This document shows, piece by piece, positions 8,954 through 17,473 of a DNA stretch of 64,000 nucleotides. The stretch's first letter is position 1; the number at the start of each line of letters is the position of its first letter. The notes under the pieces are model-generated. The model was not told where the DNA came from and searched no databases. It saw only the letters and a program-made list of their open reading frames with translations. Origin of the DNA: Marinomonas sp. MED121 (GTDB lineage Bacteria > Pseudomonadota > Gammaproteobacteria > Pseudomonadales > Marinomonadaceae); contig NZ_CH672432.1 of assembly GCF_000153025.1 (NCBI RefSeq), positions 539,127 to 603,126 on the forward strand, in the 5' to 3' direction. Made by a program: the position numbers and the translations under genes.

Positions 8954-9681
8954 ATATGCTCACCCACAAAGCAATAGCCTGCACCCCAAACGGTTTTAAT
9001 AAAGTCCACGCTGACATGATGATCATCTGGTGTTGCCGCTTTAAACTTTTGCCTTAAGCGACTAATCGCAATATCGACCGAGCGCGAGAAGAGCTCAATT
9101 TCAACCCCTTTTAAATGATTTAAAATATCATCCCGAGAAAATACTGTTTGAGGTGATTTTGCCATGAGTAATAACAATCGATACTCAGTGGTGGTGAGAT
9201 CTAATCTTTGATCAAATAATTTAACTTGCTGTCTTTCAGTATTTATCCCCATTCCTTTAAAGGTAAGGATATGCTCTGCAGATGATGCGTCTGTTTGATT
9301 TTCTTTTTGGCTTTGCTTTTCAAGGCGCCTTAATATGGTTTGCAACCTAGCAACCAGCTCCCTTGGCTCAAATGGCTTACCTAAATAATCATCTGCGCCA
9401 ATCTCAAGCCCGATCACCCTGTCCATCACATCACCACGGGCAGTCAACATAATAATAGGAATATCACTCTTCCTACGGACATGTTTACACACCTCAAAGC
9501 CATCTTCTTCTGGCAACATGACATCTAAAATAATGGCTTGAGGCTGTTCTTTTTCTAATAACTGATATCCCAAAGACGGACAATTAGCGCTAACCAACTG
9601 CATATCATATCGAGCAAGATATTGTTTAAGTAAATCGGCCAAGGATTCATCGTCATCAATTAATAATATTTTCACATCCAA
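8950..9681 (-). CDS. OmpR/CpxR-family response regulator
   Basis: A 243-residue two-domain regulator. The receiver at residues 1-120 has the acidic pocket in ILLIDDDES, the phospho-acceptor Asp in AIILDVMLPEEDGFEV, and the Thr and Lys of IIMLTARGD and IGADDYLGKPFEPREL. A linker of about 25 residues precedes the winged-helix DNA-binding domain (LTTTEYRLLLLMAKSPQTVFSRDDIL, RSVDIAISRLRQKF, FIKTVWGAGYCF). It is the first gene of the operon with the kinase. The divergent lipoprotein at 9849 is a likely target. I saw no clear GTAAA-N5-GTAAA CpxR box in the 167-bp divergent gap. Confidence 0.92.
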   Translation of the reverse strand: MDVKILLIDDDESLADLLKQYLARYDMQLVSANCPSLGYQLLEKEQPQAIILDVMLPEEDGFEVCKHVRRKSDIPIIMLTARGDVMDRVIGLEIGADDYLGKPFEPRELVARLQTILRRLEKQSQKENQTDASSAEHILTFKGMGINTERQQVKLFDQRLDLTTTEYRLLLLMAKSPQTVFSRDDILNHLKGVEIELFSRSVDIAISRLRQKFKAATPDDHHVSVDFIKTVWGAGYCFVGEHI

Positions 9682-9848
9682 TTACCTTCACACTTTTATA
9701 TTTATGAGCCTATCGGAATCGCTCAAGATACGATATGACCTCAATGGGTTTTGTTACAGATTGATACAAGTGGAAACCCGCCTGAAAAGTCTTTAACACC
9801 TCACCCAGTATCATTGAGACATATTCAATGATGACTTAGGAGTCGAGG

Positions 9849-10286
9849 ATGAAGCATTTCACCGTTAAAGCAATTAAAAAGCTGATGTTAATCACACTTG
9901 CCATGTCTATGTTAGTTGGCCTAAGTGGTTGTGACCGCACACCAGAAGAAAGAGCAGACAAATTTGCCGCCCGCATCAGCAGTAAATTAGACCTTAATGA
10001 ATCACAAGAAGCCCTGTTAAACACCTTAAAAGAAACAGCCCTTAAAGCCAGCATTGATTTACAAGGCAGTAAGGATGTGATGCATAAAGATTTTATTAAT
10101 TTAATGAGTTTGAATAGCATAGAGCAAACAGAGCTTGAAGAATTAACAGGTCAAAACATCACGCTTCTTCATCAAAACATCAAGCGTATTATGCCAAGTT
10201 TTATTGCCTTTCACGCAAGCTTAGATGAAGAACAAAAAGAGAAAGTGATTGCCTTCATCTCAAAGCACAGAAGGGATGGACACTAA
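9849..10286 (+). CDS. CpxP/Spy-like periplasmic lipoprotein
   Basis: A 145-residue small helical protein. Residues 1-28 form a lipoprotein signal with lipobox LSGC. The rest is charged and almost entirely helical (TPEERADKFAARISSKLDL, LDEEQKEKVIAFISKHRRDGH), as in the CpxP/Spy family of periplasmic chaperones and Cpx inhibitors. Canonical CpxP and Spy are soluble; the lipid anchor here is a departure. An AGGAGTCGAGG ribosome site precedes the ATG. Its location divergent from the regulator-kinase pair matches the cpxP-cpxRA layout of enterics, supporting a role as feedback modulator. Function is inferred from fold-like features and context. Confidence 0.75.
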   Translation: MKHFTVKAIKKLMLITLAMSMLVGLSGCDRTPEERADKFAARISSKLDLNESQEALLNTLKETALKASIDLQGSKDVMHKDFINLMSLNSIEQTELEELTGQNITLLHQNIKRIMPSFIAFHASLDEEQKEKVIAFISKHRRDGH

Positions 10287-10366
10287 ACTTAATATGCCTT
10301 TAATTCGCCAATAAAGGTCTTTATTAACCGATTAGTTAGCGCCTTTTAATCTAAGCTAAAACCTAC

Positions 10367-10396
10367 AAAGCCCAAGATATGCCTATCTTGGGCTTT
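10367..10396. terminator. Bidirectional Rho-independent terminator
   Basis: AAAGCCCAAGATA and TATCTTGGGCTTT form a perfect 13-bp stem with a 4-nt loop, with A and T runs at the two sides. It lies between convergent genes (the CpxP-like lipoprotein and the DUF945 protein), so it can serve both. Confidence 0.85.
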
Positions 10397-10445
10397 GTAT
10401 TTAGCACAGCACTATACAAATAGCCTGTTCTAACCCTTGCCCTTG

Positions 10446-11843
10446 TTAGAAAGGTAATGGCACTTGTGTATCGTTCACTTTAAAAACCTTGTCTTTAAAA
10501 CTTAACGCTGTTTGATAGCCTGTGTCATCACCGACAATCAACCCCTGCTGTACAAAGGTTTGTAATAGCAGAGGCACTTGTGATGCCGCAATTTGTTCCA
10601 ATTGCGCCTTACCCATGCCCTGTGTTTGAGGATTGGTTTGTAATTGCATCACCATAAACATTTTAGCGGCTAGCTCTACAACCTCTTTATCGCCCCTAAT
10701 TTGACCATCCATTAACAAATGCGATAGCCAAAAAGCCACATCATCTATAGGCTGTGGCAAGCTTGTAACACCAACCAGACTGGTGTTTAAATGAGACTCA
10801 AACGAGCCTTCAGGAATAGTCCCGCCCAACTGGGTAATATTAAATTCTGGATTCGCAGAGACTAAAGGTAAAAGAAACTCGCTTAAGCTCGCCATCCTAT
10901 CTTCCAAAGATGCATTTTCATCAAAGGTTGAAGAGTTTTCTAATAGTGCTTTGTACTGATCAAAAAAGACCTTACTTAAATGATTTAATTGAATCCCCAG
11001 AGCAAAGTCAGAGCCTTCAAATTCATTCATAGAAACAGAATCAACCCCGTAAACCACATCAAACGCGATATTTTGAGATCCATCATCAATGTCAGATGAA
11101 GCGGTGATATAGGTATTTTTAATATCCAGAACTTCATCGGTAAAGTGCGATTGATAGCTAATATCAGCTAACGAAAATTTTGAGTCTGAATCATAAAATC
11201 CGCTACTGAAAACCTGCTCAATCGTGCCTTTAATATCCATCTTTAATAACAGATTATTTGACTTAAACACGCCCTCTGTATTTTCTGCGGTAAAGCTGTC
11301 AGCACTACCCTGATAGCTAAATAATTCGCCAGTATAAGAGCCCACACCTTGATAACCTGAAAACTCAAACTGAGTATTTGATACTTTAGGTGAGCTAAAT
11401 TGTGTGATTGCATCTTGATAATGTCCATTCAAAAAGAAATCACTGGTGCCCGTAACGTGATAAAACGCCACATCTTTTGGCCATACCAAAGCCTCTCTCA
11501 ACTCATCTGCAAGCACACTTAGTTGCCAACCGACTAAACCAAGAGATGTGCTCTCACCCATTAAAACAGGGCCATAAACAGCATCAAAATTCGCTTTCGT
11601 CTCAATCACTTCACCAGCAAGCCCAGCAGCACCCATAGCCGTATCAAAAGAGAACGCCAGTTTCGAACTTGAAGAAAACCAACCAAGGTCTTGTTCAATC
11701 ACTTCAACCTTGTAACCTGGCATGGCATTAAGCGCAGCGATCGATTCGTTTAACTTAGCCTCAACCTGAGTACCCACAATTTTAGGCGTAATCAAGGCAC
11801 CAAGGATAACCACAGAGGCAGAAATAGGAACAAGTTTATTCAT
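10446..11843 (-). CDS. DUF945 (YdgA-like) family protein
   Basis: A 465-residue envelope protein of unknown function. The N-terminus MNKLVPISASVVILGALITP is a single membrane anchor or uncleaved signal. It is followed directly by the family hallmark of a short helix ending in GYKVEVIEQDLGWFSSSSKLAF. The remainder is beta-rich repeats with conserved FDVVYGV-like and LNHLSKVFFDQ segments, and a C-terminal helical segment rich in Gln. Length and pattern fit the family (about 450-500 residues). It stands alone between a bidirectional terminator and a repeat-rich gap. No mechanism is known for the family. Confidence 0.8.
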   Translation of the reverse strand: MNKLVPISASVVILGALITPKIVGTQVEAKLNESIAALNAMPGYKVEVIEQDLGWFSSSSKLAFSFDTAMGAAGLAGEVIETKANFDAVYGPVLMGESTSLGLVGWQLSVLADELREALVWPKDVAFYHVTGTSDFFLNGHYQDAITQFSSPKVSNTQFEFSGYQGVGSYTGELFSYQGSADSFTAENTEGVFKSNNLLLKMDIKGTIEQVFSSGFYDSDSKFSLADISYQSHFTDEVLDIKNTYITASSDIDDGSQNIAFDVVYGVDSVSMNEFEGSDFALGIQLNHLSKVFFDQYKALLENSSTFDENASLEDRMASLSEFLLPLVSANPEFNITQLGGTIPEGSFESHLNTSLVGVTSLPQPIDDVAFWLSHLLMDGQIRGDKEVVELAAKMFMVMQLQTNPQTQGMGKAQLEQIAASQVPLLLQTFVQQGLIVGDDTGYQTALSFKDKVFKVNDTQVPLPF

Positions 11844-11950
11844 GTCATAAGTCCATATATTGATTGTTGCTGTACTTTACTTTAAACAACATTATTTATC
11901 AGTAACTTGCGAATAAAAGAGGCGAAAGAGAGCTAAAGTAGATAAAAGAA

Positions 11951-12026
11951 AGTTAAATGAGAGTTAGATGGAATAAAGTTAAATGAGAGTTAGATGGAAT
12001 AAAGTTAAATGAAAGTTAGATGAAAG
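11951..12026. repeat. 26-bp tandem repeat, about 2.9 copies
   Basis: The unit at 11951-11976 (starting AGTTAAATGAGAGTTAGATG) is repeated exactly at 11977-12002 and partly, with changes, at 12003-12026. Each unit itself contains two related 10-bp halves. It is non-coding, upstream of the DUF945 gene and downstream of the RraA-like gene on the minus strand. It is probably a slippage-prone VNTR. Confidence 0.9.
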
Positions 12027-12095
12027 AAGGCTAGATGACAATTAAAAGCAAAGAAGAATGCTAATGTGAAAACAAAAGCATTCATTTTTAAGTGT

Positions 12096-12704
12096 CTATT
12101 TCGCCTTTAACAAGGCTTGCTCTATTTTCGCTTGATGATTGTCACGCCATTTAGCCAAGCCCATTTGCGCTTCTTTATCTGCTTTTGCAAACGCCTTCTC
12201 ATAGATGGCGTTTAAATTATCTTGAGGTAAAACAGCAATGCCTTCCATATCCGCGACTATCATGTCCCCCGTTTTCACCTTCACACCACCACAAACAATC
12301 GGCTGAGCAGGCTCAAAATAGACAGATTTAGCGCCCGGCACAGGGAAAACACCTTTGGCATAAACAGGAAATTGCAGTTGGATAATCTCACCCAAATCAC
12401 GAATAACGCCGTCAATAATAAAGCCTTTAATGCCACGCTCTTTGGCAACCGCGCACACATTACCACCCGCCACTGCAGCAAGATCATCAACCCCATCCAC
12501 CACTATAATGCTTCCCTTCGGCGCGTCATATATCGCAGCATGTAGCATCAAATTATCGCCAGAAGCTAGCTGCACCGTATAAGCAGGCCCATAAATCGCC
12601 GGCATATTTGGCCAAAGGGGTTTAATTTTATAATCCATAAAATGCTCACGCCCCAACACACTGCCATAGTCAGTCACGGCTAATTGATTAAAGTTGATCT
12701 CCAT
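12096..12704 (-). CDS. RraA/HMG-aldolase family protein
   Basis: A 202-residue protein of the RraA-like fold, which includes the RNase E inhibitor RraA and divalent-metal 4-hydroxy-4-methyl-2-oxoglutarate/oxaloacetate aldolases. The glycine-rich region PAYTVQLASGDNLMLHAAI and the catalytic/metal block AAVAGGNVCAVAKERG...GFIIDGVIRDLGEI contain the Arg-Asp pair typical of the aldolase-type members. I take the ATG at 12704 (spacing 5 from AGAGG) rather than a GTG two codons upstream. The C-terminal helix (KADKEAQMGLAKWRD) is longer than in RraA proper, which favours the aldolase-like group. Specific substrate unknown. Confidence 0.8.
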   Translation of the reverse strand: MEINFNQLAVTDYGSVLGREHFMDYKIKPLWPNMPAIYGPAYTVQLASGDNLMLHAAIYDAPKGSIIVVDGVDDLAAVAGGNVCAVAKERGIKGFIIDGVIRDLGEIIQLQFPVYAKGVFPVPGAKSVYFEPAQPIVCGGVKVKTGDMIVADMEGIAVLPQDNLNAIYEKAFAKADKEAQMGLAKWRDNHQAKIEQALLKAK

Positions 12705-12932
12705 ATACACCTCTTTTGAATTGGCTGGCTTTTGTTAGAAAATTTAGAGAGTAAAGGATAAAAGATATGATACATGAAAGCCAAACTAGCGGCTTCATAA
12801 GGTAAAAGTTCAAGATAAAGCTGGAGATAAATTATCTAAATTTGATTTCGCACAAATCGCACGATTTAATTAAATTGAACATTTTTTATGAAGACTTATA
12901 TCATACTGATAACCGAGGTTTGGAGACTAGAG

Positions 12933-13175
12933 ATGAATACTTTAACCGCAAATGACGCTAAACGTAATTTTGGTGAATTGCTTCTAAGCGCTCAACGAGA
13001 GCCCGTAAAAATAAGCAAAAACAACAAAGATGCTGTGGTTGTGATGTCCATTAAGGATTATGAAGAGCTTGAGGCGATGAAAGCTGATTACATTAAATAT
13101 TGCTTTGCATCCGCACAAAAAGATCTAGAAGAAGACAAGCTAATTGATGGTAAAACCTTCTTAAATAGTTTGTAG
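12933..13175 (+). CDS. Phd/YefM-family antitoxin
   Basis: An 80-residue antitoxin. The N-terminal half MNTLTANDAKRNFGELLLSA...PVKISKNNKDAVVVMSIKDYEEL is the classic Phd/YefM DNA-binding and dimerisation fold. The acidic C-terminal tail is the expected toxin-neutralising part. I chose the ATG at 12933, preceded by GGAG, rather than an in-frame ATG 15 codons upstream that adds a non-family extension. The toxin gene starts 22 bp downstream. The pair probably represses its own promoter. Confidence 0.9.
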   Translation: MNTLTANDAKRNFGELLLSAQREPVKISKNNKDAVVVMSIKDYEELEAMKADYIKYCFASAQKDLEEDKLIDGKTFLNSL

Positions 13176-13197
13176 CCTTTAAAAATGCAGAAAAAGT

Positions 13198-13512
13198 ATG
13201 TCAAAGAGCAAATATAAACCAAGTGCCTTTAAACTAAGTTCAATGGCACAAGACCATTTGCGAAAAATCAAAAACTACAGGGTTTCGAACTTTTCAGAGC
13301 AGCAATGGAACAATTACAGAGACAAACTCCTTATCGCTTTTCAAATGCTTGCAGACAACCCTGCGGTAGGAAGTGGCTGTGATGAGCTGCACCAAAATGC
13401 TTTTTACTTCCCTATTGGTAAGCATACCGCCTACTTCACCAAAGAAGATGACTTTATCCTGATTGTCGCCATTCTCAGTCAATCACAATTACCCCAGAAT
13501 CATTTGAAGTAA
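13198..13512 (+). CDS. ParE/RelE-family toxin
   Basis: A 104-residue basic protein following the Phd antitoxin. It shows the ParE-type pattern: an N-terminal helix pair (MAQDHLRKIKNYRVSNFSEQQW), AFQMLADNPAVGSGCDEL, then the strands FYFPIGKHTAYFTKEDDFILIVAILSQ. The ParE subgroup (gyrase inhibitor) seems more likely than an mRNase. That rests on family resemblance, since no catalytic residues can be assigned with confidence. Confidence 0.83.
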   Translation: MSKSKYKPSAFKLSSMAQDHLRKIKNYRVSNFSEQQWNNYRDKLLIAFQMLADNPAVGSGCDELHQNAFYFPIGKHTAYFTKEDDFILIVAILSQSQLPQNHLK

Positions 13513-13526
13513 TATTTATACTCTAA

Positions 13527-13778
13527 AGTCCTCCCTCCTCAGCGTGTGGATAAAAGTGCCTAGATTTATGGCAAGGAACGCAACTTAATAGTTATTCTAT
13601 TGATAAGGTCCTTAACGTAAAGATAGGGCTTTTAAAGCACGCCCTTCGGGCCTTTCAGAAAAAATAACACCCTGCGTTGTCACTTCTCGAAAGGTACCTA
13701 CATTACTTCAAAGCGACGCCTTGCTTGTTACTTTTTCTGATAAGACTGAGAATAGGAGACTTAATCGCAGTTTCCCTA
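13527..13778 (+). mobile_element. MITE copy A (one end truncated)
   Basis: A non-coding repeat collinear with the copy at 62169-62487: shared blocks CCTCAGCGTGTGGATAAAAG, CTTAATAGTTATTCTATTGA and GAAAGGTACCTAC. The right terminal repeat (ACTTAATCGCAGTTTCCCTA) is intact. The left terminal repeat is missing about 20 bp, so the copy is probably immobile. It lies just after the toxin gene. Confidence 0.85.
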
Positions 13779-13865
13779 GCTTTGAAGGTGATAAGTCGAA
13801 CTCATACATAAAACAAAGCGAGTGACTTAACTTTAAAGTTTTAAATGTTTCTCATGATAAAGTGT

Positions 13866-14261
13866 TTATTTAAACAATGTGGGGTTTTCACCATCTAGCC
13901 ATACTGTCCTTGGCAACTTGTTATCGATTAGGCATATCTTATTTCCTACCTCAGTATCAAACGGAAACACAATACAGCTATCTTCAATTGATATTGCCCA
14001 TTCTTTAATATCATACATACCTAACATTTGATGGTGTCTATTCAGAATGATTAGCCTAATACTCGCTCGCTTAGCTTGCCCCAAAATTGAAGTATAGTTA
14101 TAGATAATATACTTATTTTTAAGCACTCCCAGCTTTTCAATTTCAACCTGTTCGCCAAACTTTAGATATTCTGAGATACCTTATGCATTCTTAACGTCTT
14201 CAAAATTACCGGCACTAGATAGCAAGGTAAAAAGTATAAAAGCCAAGAGTAAGAATTTCAT
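13866..14261 (-). pseudogene. Small secreted protein gene broken by one in-frame stop
   Basis: Reading the minus strand from an ATG at 14261 gives a clean signal peptide (MKFLLLAFILFTLLSSAG) and NFEDVKNA. A single TAA at 14181-14183 follows, after which the same frame continues uninterrupted for 105 codons (GISEYLKFGEQVEIEKLG... to ENPTLFK). The frame is intact across the stop, so this is one gene of about 131 residues with a recent nonsense mutation, or a sequencing error. The mature part has Cys-containing beta-like segments but no family I recognise. A downstream GTG at 14126 could give an 86-residue remnant without secretion signal. Confidence 0.75.
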
Positions 14262-14311
14262 ATGAATCCTATAGAATTAGCGCCAAGCCCAACACGTAAT
14301 AAAGACTATCT

Positions 14312-15235
14312 TTATTGATTTTTTAGTGATTCCAACAATTTATAGATATCATTTCTACCAACAATTTCTATCATGTCATTGGTTACTGCTGTTGGCTTTG
14401 CACCTTTAGCCAGTAAATAAGTAACAACCTCATAACTACTGCCTGTTATGGCGTAATCAAGCGCACTCCCTCTATATTGCATTTTATTTGGGCTGGCCCC
14501 TTGCTGGATCGACTTCTTGATTGTTTCAAAATCATTATTGTGAGCAGCCAACCACAATGTTTCTTGCGGGGTTAAACCTGAGTAATCAATTTTATCAATC
14601 TGCTCAGCTTGGTCATGCTTACTTGGGGTTTTGAGCCCTAATTCTATCTTTGTAGAATCAATCACTTTGTAAGGTGGGATGTGAAGATTAAAAGTATCTG
14701 ATTTACTGTAGCCAATATTCTTTAACACTCTCCCTGACGAATCATATTCTGTTCTCTTACATACATCATAAAAAATAGCATGTTTATGTGTAGGTTTTGG
14801 CGTTGCATAAATAGCACAACTAGAAAAAGGAGAATGCCCCAAAACTATCATGTAGTCTTTCAACAGAGACCTATCATGCTTCAATTCATATTGTTCTTGT
14901 GTATCCGAAAGCACTTTTTTCCAAACAGAGTCTAAGGTTGATGGACGGTAATCTACTGCTTTCTTCCAATTTTTATTAAGTGGGTCAACAACATCGTCAC
15001 CATAATGGTTAGAAAGGTATCTTAAATCCTTGGCTGTTCGTCTATATATAAGAACACTTCTTCCTAATGCGTTTACCTCTAATGTCTCACCCGGTTTAAT
15101 ATCCTTTAAATCTATAGTGACGGTTTGATTGATATTTTTTAGCTCTTTCTCAAAATAAGATTCGGGGAAATTATCCGCTTTGACAAGAGATGTGGTTAAA
15201 CATAAAAATATGGAAATTTTTTGGACAAGCTTCAA
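14312..15235 (-). CDS. Secreted ankyrin-repeat protein
   Basis: A 307-residue predicted periplasmic or secreted protein. The signal peptide is MKLVQKISIFLCLTTSLVKA. The middle 200 residues (Cys in SCAIYATPK and FYDVCKR) match nothing I recognise. The C-terminal about 80 residues hold two to three ankyrin repeats: TPQETLWLAAHNNDFETIKK, then GASPNKMQYRGSALDYAITG, then YEVVTYLLAKGAKP. Such ankyrin tails usually bind proteins. It sits in a run of leftward secreted-protein genes (13866, 14312, 15344) of accessory character. No operon partner is evident. Confidence 0.72.
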   Translation of the reverse strand: MKLVQKISIFLCLTTSLVKADNFPESYFEKELKNINQTVTIDLKDIKPGETLEVNALGRSVLIYRRTAKDLRYLSNHYGDDVVDPLNKNWKKAVDYRPSTLDSVWKKVLSDTQEQYELKHDRSLLKDYMIVLGHSPFSSCAIYATPKPTHKHAIFYDVCKRTEYDSSGRVLKNIGYSKSDTFNLHIPPYKVIDSTKIELGLKTPSKHDQAEQIDKIDYSGLTPQETLWLAAHNNDFETIKKSIQQGASPNKMQYRGSALDYAITGSSYEVVTYLLAKGAKPTAVTNDMIEIVGRNDIYKLLESLKNQ

Positions 15236-15343
15236 TTATGACTCCATTACATTTATAAGGCGTAGTTTGTTAGGTGCTTTCAACGAAGTGAAGCGATTAG
15301 TTTTCTGCATAACTTAGTATAATTAGAAGTTTCACCCTCTTAA

Positions 15344-15913
15344 CTAAGCGCACTTTACGCTAGCAGATAAAACCTCTTTCCAAGCAGAGCCTGAATCAAA
15401 ATGTTCAATCAGACCATCAGTCTTTCCTTGATCCGTAAATGCTCTAATACCATGTTGAACCATATAATTTGGATAATAGACAGGTGCCCCCAAATTTATA
15501 AGGCTTCTGCAAATTTCAGTATTTTCAGATGTGATCTTAGTAAGCTCTGTTTGCAGCTTTTCCATAACATCCTGTGATTGAGATGAAAACACGTTCATAC
15601 GTAAAACTATGATTGCTTGGTGCGCAGTGTTATCTGAAACACGCTTAGCATCAAAAAGACCATAAGACATACCTGCAAAATATAACTCTGCAGCATTCTT
15701 GTAATCATGATTGATCAAGCAAGTATTTAAACCTGTAAATATATCAACTGGATTTTGCTCATTAGTTAGCTCACTTACACTAATGCATCCAGCAGGCTTT
15801 GGAGATTCTAGATTGCCTTCAGTTTCATAATTCGTAACATTAGCTAGGGTCGACGTGCTGCATAGCGTTAGCAGTATAAAAACCACTACACCTGATATTA
15901 TTTTGCTTTCCAT
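15344..15913 (-). CDS. Secreted protein of unknown function
   Basis: A 189-residue protein with a signal peptide (MESKIISGVVVFILLTLCSTSTLA). The mature part has five Cys, with CISVSELTNEQNPVDIFTGL and CLINHDYKNAAELYFAG followed by helical segments, resembling a short tetratricopeptide-like helical region, but no family can be assigned. It lies upstream of the ankyrin gene on the same strand, with a 108-bp gap, so co-transcription is possible. Confidence 0.6.
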   Translation of the reverse strand: MESKIISGVVVFILLTLCSTSTLANVTNYETEGNLESPKPAGCISVSELTNEQNPVDIFTGLNTCLINHDYKNAAELYFAGMSYGLFDAKRVSDNTAHQAIIVLRMNVFSSQSQDVMEKLQTELTKITSENTEICRSLINLGAPVYYPNYMVQHGIRAFTDQGKTDGLIEHFDSGSAWKEVLSASVKCA

Positions 15914-15967
15914 ATTTAATAGGAACTCTTTTAAAATTAGCGTTTTATATAAAATAGCACCGCTATT

Positions 15968-16261
15968 TTATACATTAACTTTTGAAAGCTTGGTAATTTC
16001 GACAGACTCTAGCATCTCACCAATCACAGAAAAGCATTCTTTGATATGGGCTGATTCAAGGTGATTGTTTAAATCTTGTTCTGATTCCCAATTTTCATGA
16101 AACATGAAAACATTTCCATTCTCGTTGTCTGTATGTAAATCGTAATTAATACAACCTTGCTCTTTTAAAGTAGGTAATACAATTTTAGTTAACTCAGAAA
16201 ATACGATATTTCTATGGGCTTCTTTCGCAGTAATTTTGGCGATACACGTCAGTGTGTTCAT
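15968..16261 (-). CDS. Antibiotic biosynthesis monooxygenase (ABM) domain protein
   Basis: A 97-residue single-domain dimeric alpha-beta barrel protein, quinol monooxygenase (YgiN)-like. Evidence is the family pattern LTCIAKITAKEAH, LKEQGCINYDLHTDNENGN, FMFHENWESEQDLNNHLES, with the conserved E-W and N-H positions. The ATG at 16261 has an AAGGG site 8 nt upstream; an earlier in-frame ATG adds a 16-residue non-family leader. Enzymatic substrate unknown. Confidence 0.82.
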   Translation of the reverse strand: MNTLTCIAKITAKEAHRNIVFSELTKIVLPTLKEQGCINYDLHTDNENGNVFMFHENWESEQDLNNHLESAHIKECFSVIGEMLESVEITKLSKVNV

Positions 16262-16609
16262 ATTAATTCCCTTTATAAAAAGTGAGGTATGATTGGTTGG
16301 ATTAAACAACTAATATTTGATAAAAACGAATGTTCAATTGATCCATGTGTATCGAAACACAGTATTCGCTTTGTATCTTTGCAAGGTAAATATAAGAACC
16401 TCATCTATAACAAAGCATTCAAATTAAATACCATACGCGTCATCTCAACGTCTATTAACACCGATTAGACATTATTTTGTGCAGCTGTGTGTTGCTGAGA
16501 TAACCAGCTGATTTTACATACTTTTAGGCTTCACACAATGACAAAACACAGCAAATTCTAAGCTAACTACAGCCAAAGACAGTCGAAATTGAAGTGGATG
16601 TCCTGATAA

Positions 16610-17083
16610 ATTAATGATGCCGCCTTAGATGAAGTTGAGTTTGACGAAAGTGAGAATCTCATTGGGCCTTATGAAAAGCTCAATTGGGACGGGGTAAATA
16701 TCCGTTCCACCAGCATAGTATTAAGAGGTGATGATAATCAGCAAATCGGCATGCTCTGTATCAATATGAATATTGCCAGCTTTGAAGCGGCGAAAACCCT
16801 ATTGGATACTTTTTTGTCTGGCGCTCAATTAGTGCCTCAGCCAGATAAGCTTTTTCACGATGATTGGCAAGAAAGAATCAATTCCTTTATCTATCACTGG
16901 TTAAACGAGAATAGATTAAGTATGAATAGTCTGAGCCATAAGCATAAGCGGGGTTTAGTGGAAGCCTTGTATGAAGAAGGCGCATTCGAAGGGAAAAGTA
17001 CACAAAACTATGTTGCCAGTGTACTCAATATGGGACGTGCGACTGTGTTTAAATACCTAAGAGAGATTAAACAGAACAAGTAA
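16610..17083 (+). pseudogene. 5'-truncated YheO/DauR-type PAS-HTH regulator
   Basis: An open frame directly after tandem TGA-TAA stops encodes the end of the YheO-like PAS domain (ENLIGPYEKLNWDGVNIRST, then IVLRGDDNQQIGMLCINMN) and the complete C-terminal HTH_22 domain (HKRGLVEALYEEGAFEGKST, VASVLNMGRATVFKYLREI). The family is normally about 210-240 residues; here roughly the first 80-100 residues of the PAS domain are absent and no start codon lies at the fragment's beginning. Translation from the ATG at 16751 would give only a 110-residue DNA-binding piece. The 16310-16609 stretch upstream holds no recognisable remainder. Confidence 0.75.
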
Positions 17084-17101
17084 CTTACAGTGAGTCATCA
17101 T

Positions 17102-17126
17102 TCCCCTGATAACATTGATCAGGGGA
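17102..17126. terminator. Hairpin between convergent genes
   Basis: TCCCCTGAT and ATCAGGGGA form a 9-bp perfect stem with a 7-nt loop, between the regulator fragment (+) and the GGCT-like gene (-). The T tract is poor, so termination strength is uncertain. Confidence 0.5.
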
Positions 17127-17143
17127 TACTAAAACCAAAACAA

Positions 17144-17473
17144 CTAGACTAGAAACACATCGGCATCCGCCCAAACATAGACCCAAGCCCTGTTGCCTGA
17201 AATCACATCTTCACGTACACGGATACAATCGTCCACAACGGAATAGTCATCGGCCTTACACAGCTCAGAAGGAGATACTTCAAACAAGGTTCCCTCCACG
17301 ACATCCGTCTCTTGTCCTGTATATTTAAGACTGGCTTGCTGTAAGCTCGCACTATTATCTGTCGTGAGCAACCAACCCACCAACTTATCTTTCGTTCCGA
17401 CTAATTCCCTACCGAAAGTGGCAATTTGTACTGAATCCATTTGTAACGTGCCATATGAAAATATTTTTTCCAT
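17144..17473 (-). CDS. Gamma-glutamylcyclotransferase (AIG2-like) family protein
   Basis: A 109-residue protein with the AIG2/GGCT signature FSYGTLQMDSVQ at residues 5-16 (the YGTL substrate loop) and the barrel strands VEGTLFEVSPSELCKADDYS and AWVYVWAD. In YtfP/GGCT enzymes a Glu follows, in a VVEGTLFEV-like or LDxxE context; here the acidic residues at DDYSVVDD occupy that region. Family assignment is good; catalytic activity and substrate are not assured. Confidence 0.8.
   Translation of the reverse strand: MEKIFSYGTLQMDSVQIATFGRELVGTKDKLVGWLLTTDNSASLQQASLKYTGQETDVVEGTLFEVSPSELCKADDYSVVDDCIRVREDVISGNRAWVYVWADADVFLV

Noticed and set aside
9682-9848. A CpxR box in the divergent gap
   Set aside because: No clear GTAAA-N5-GTAAA was found; control is inferred from layout only.
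13527-13778. CRISPR-like or regulatory RNA reading of the repeated blocks
   Set aside because: The blocks recur as a collinear unit elsewhere with terminal inverted repeats; this is a MITE, not an array or a structured RNA family.
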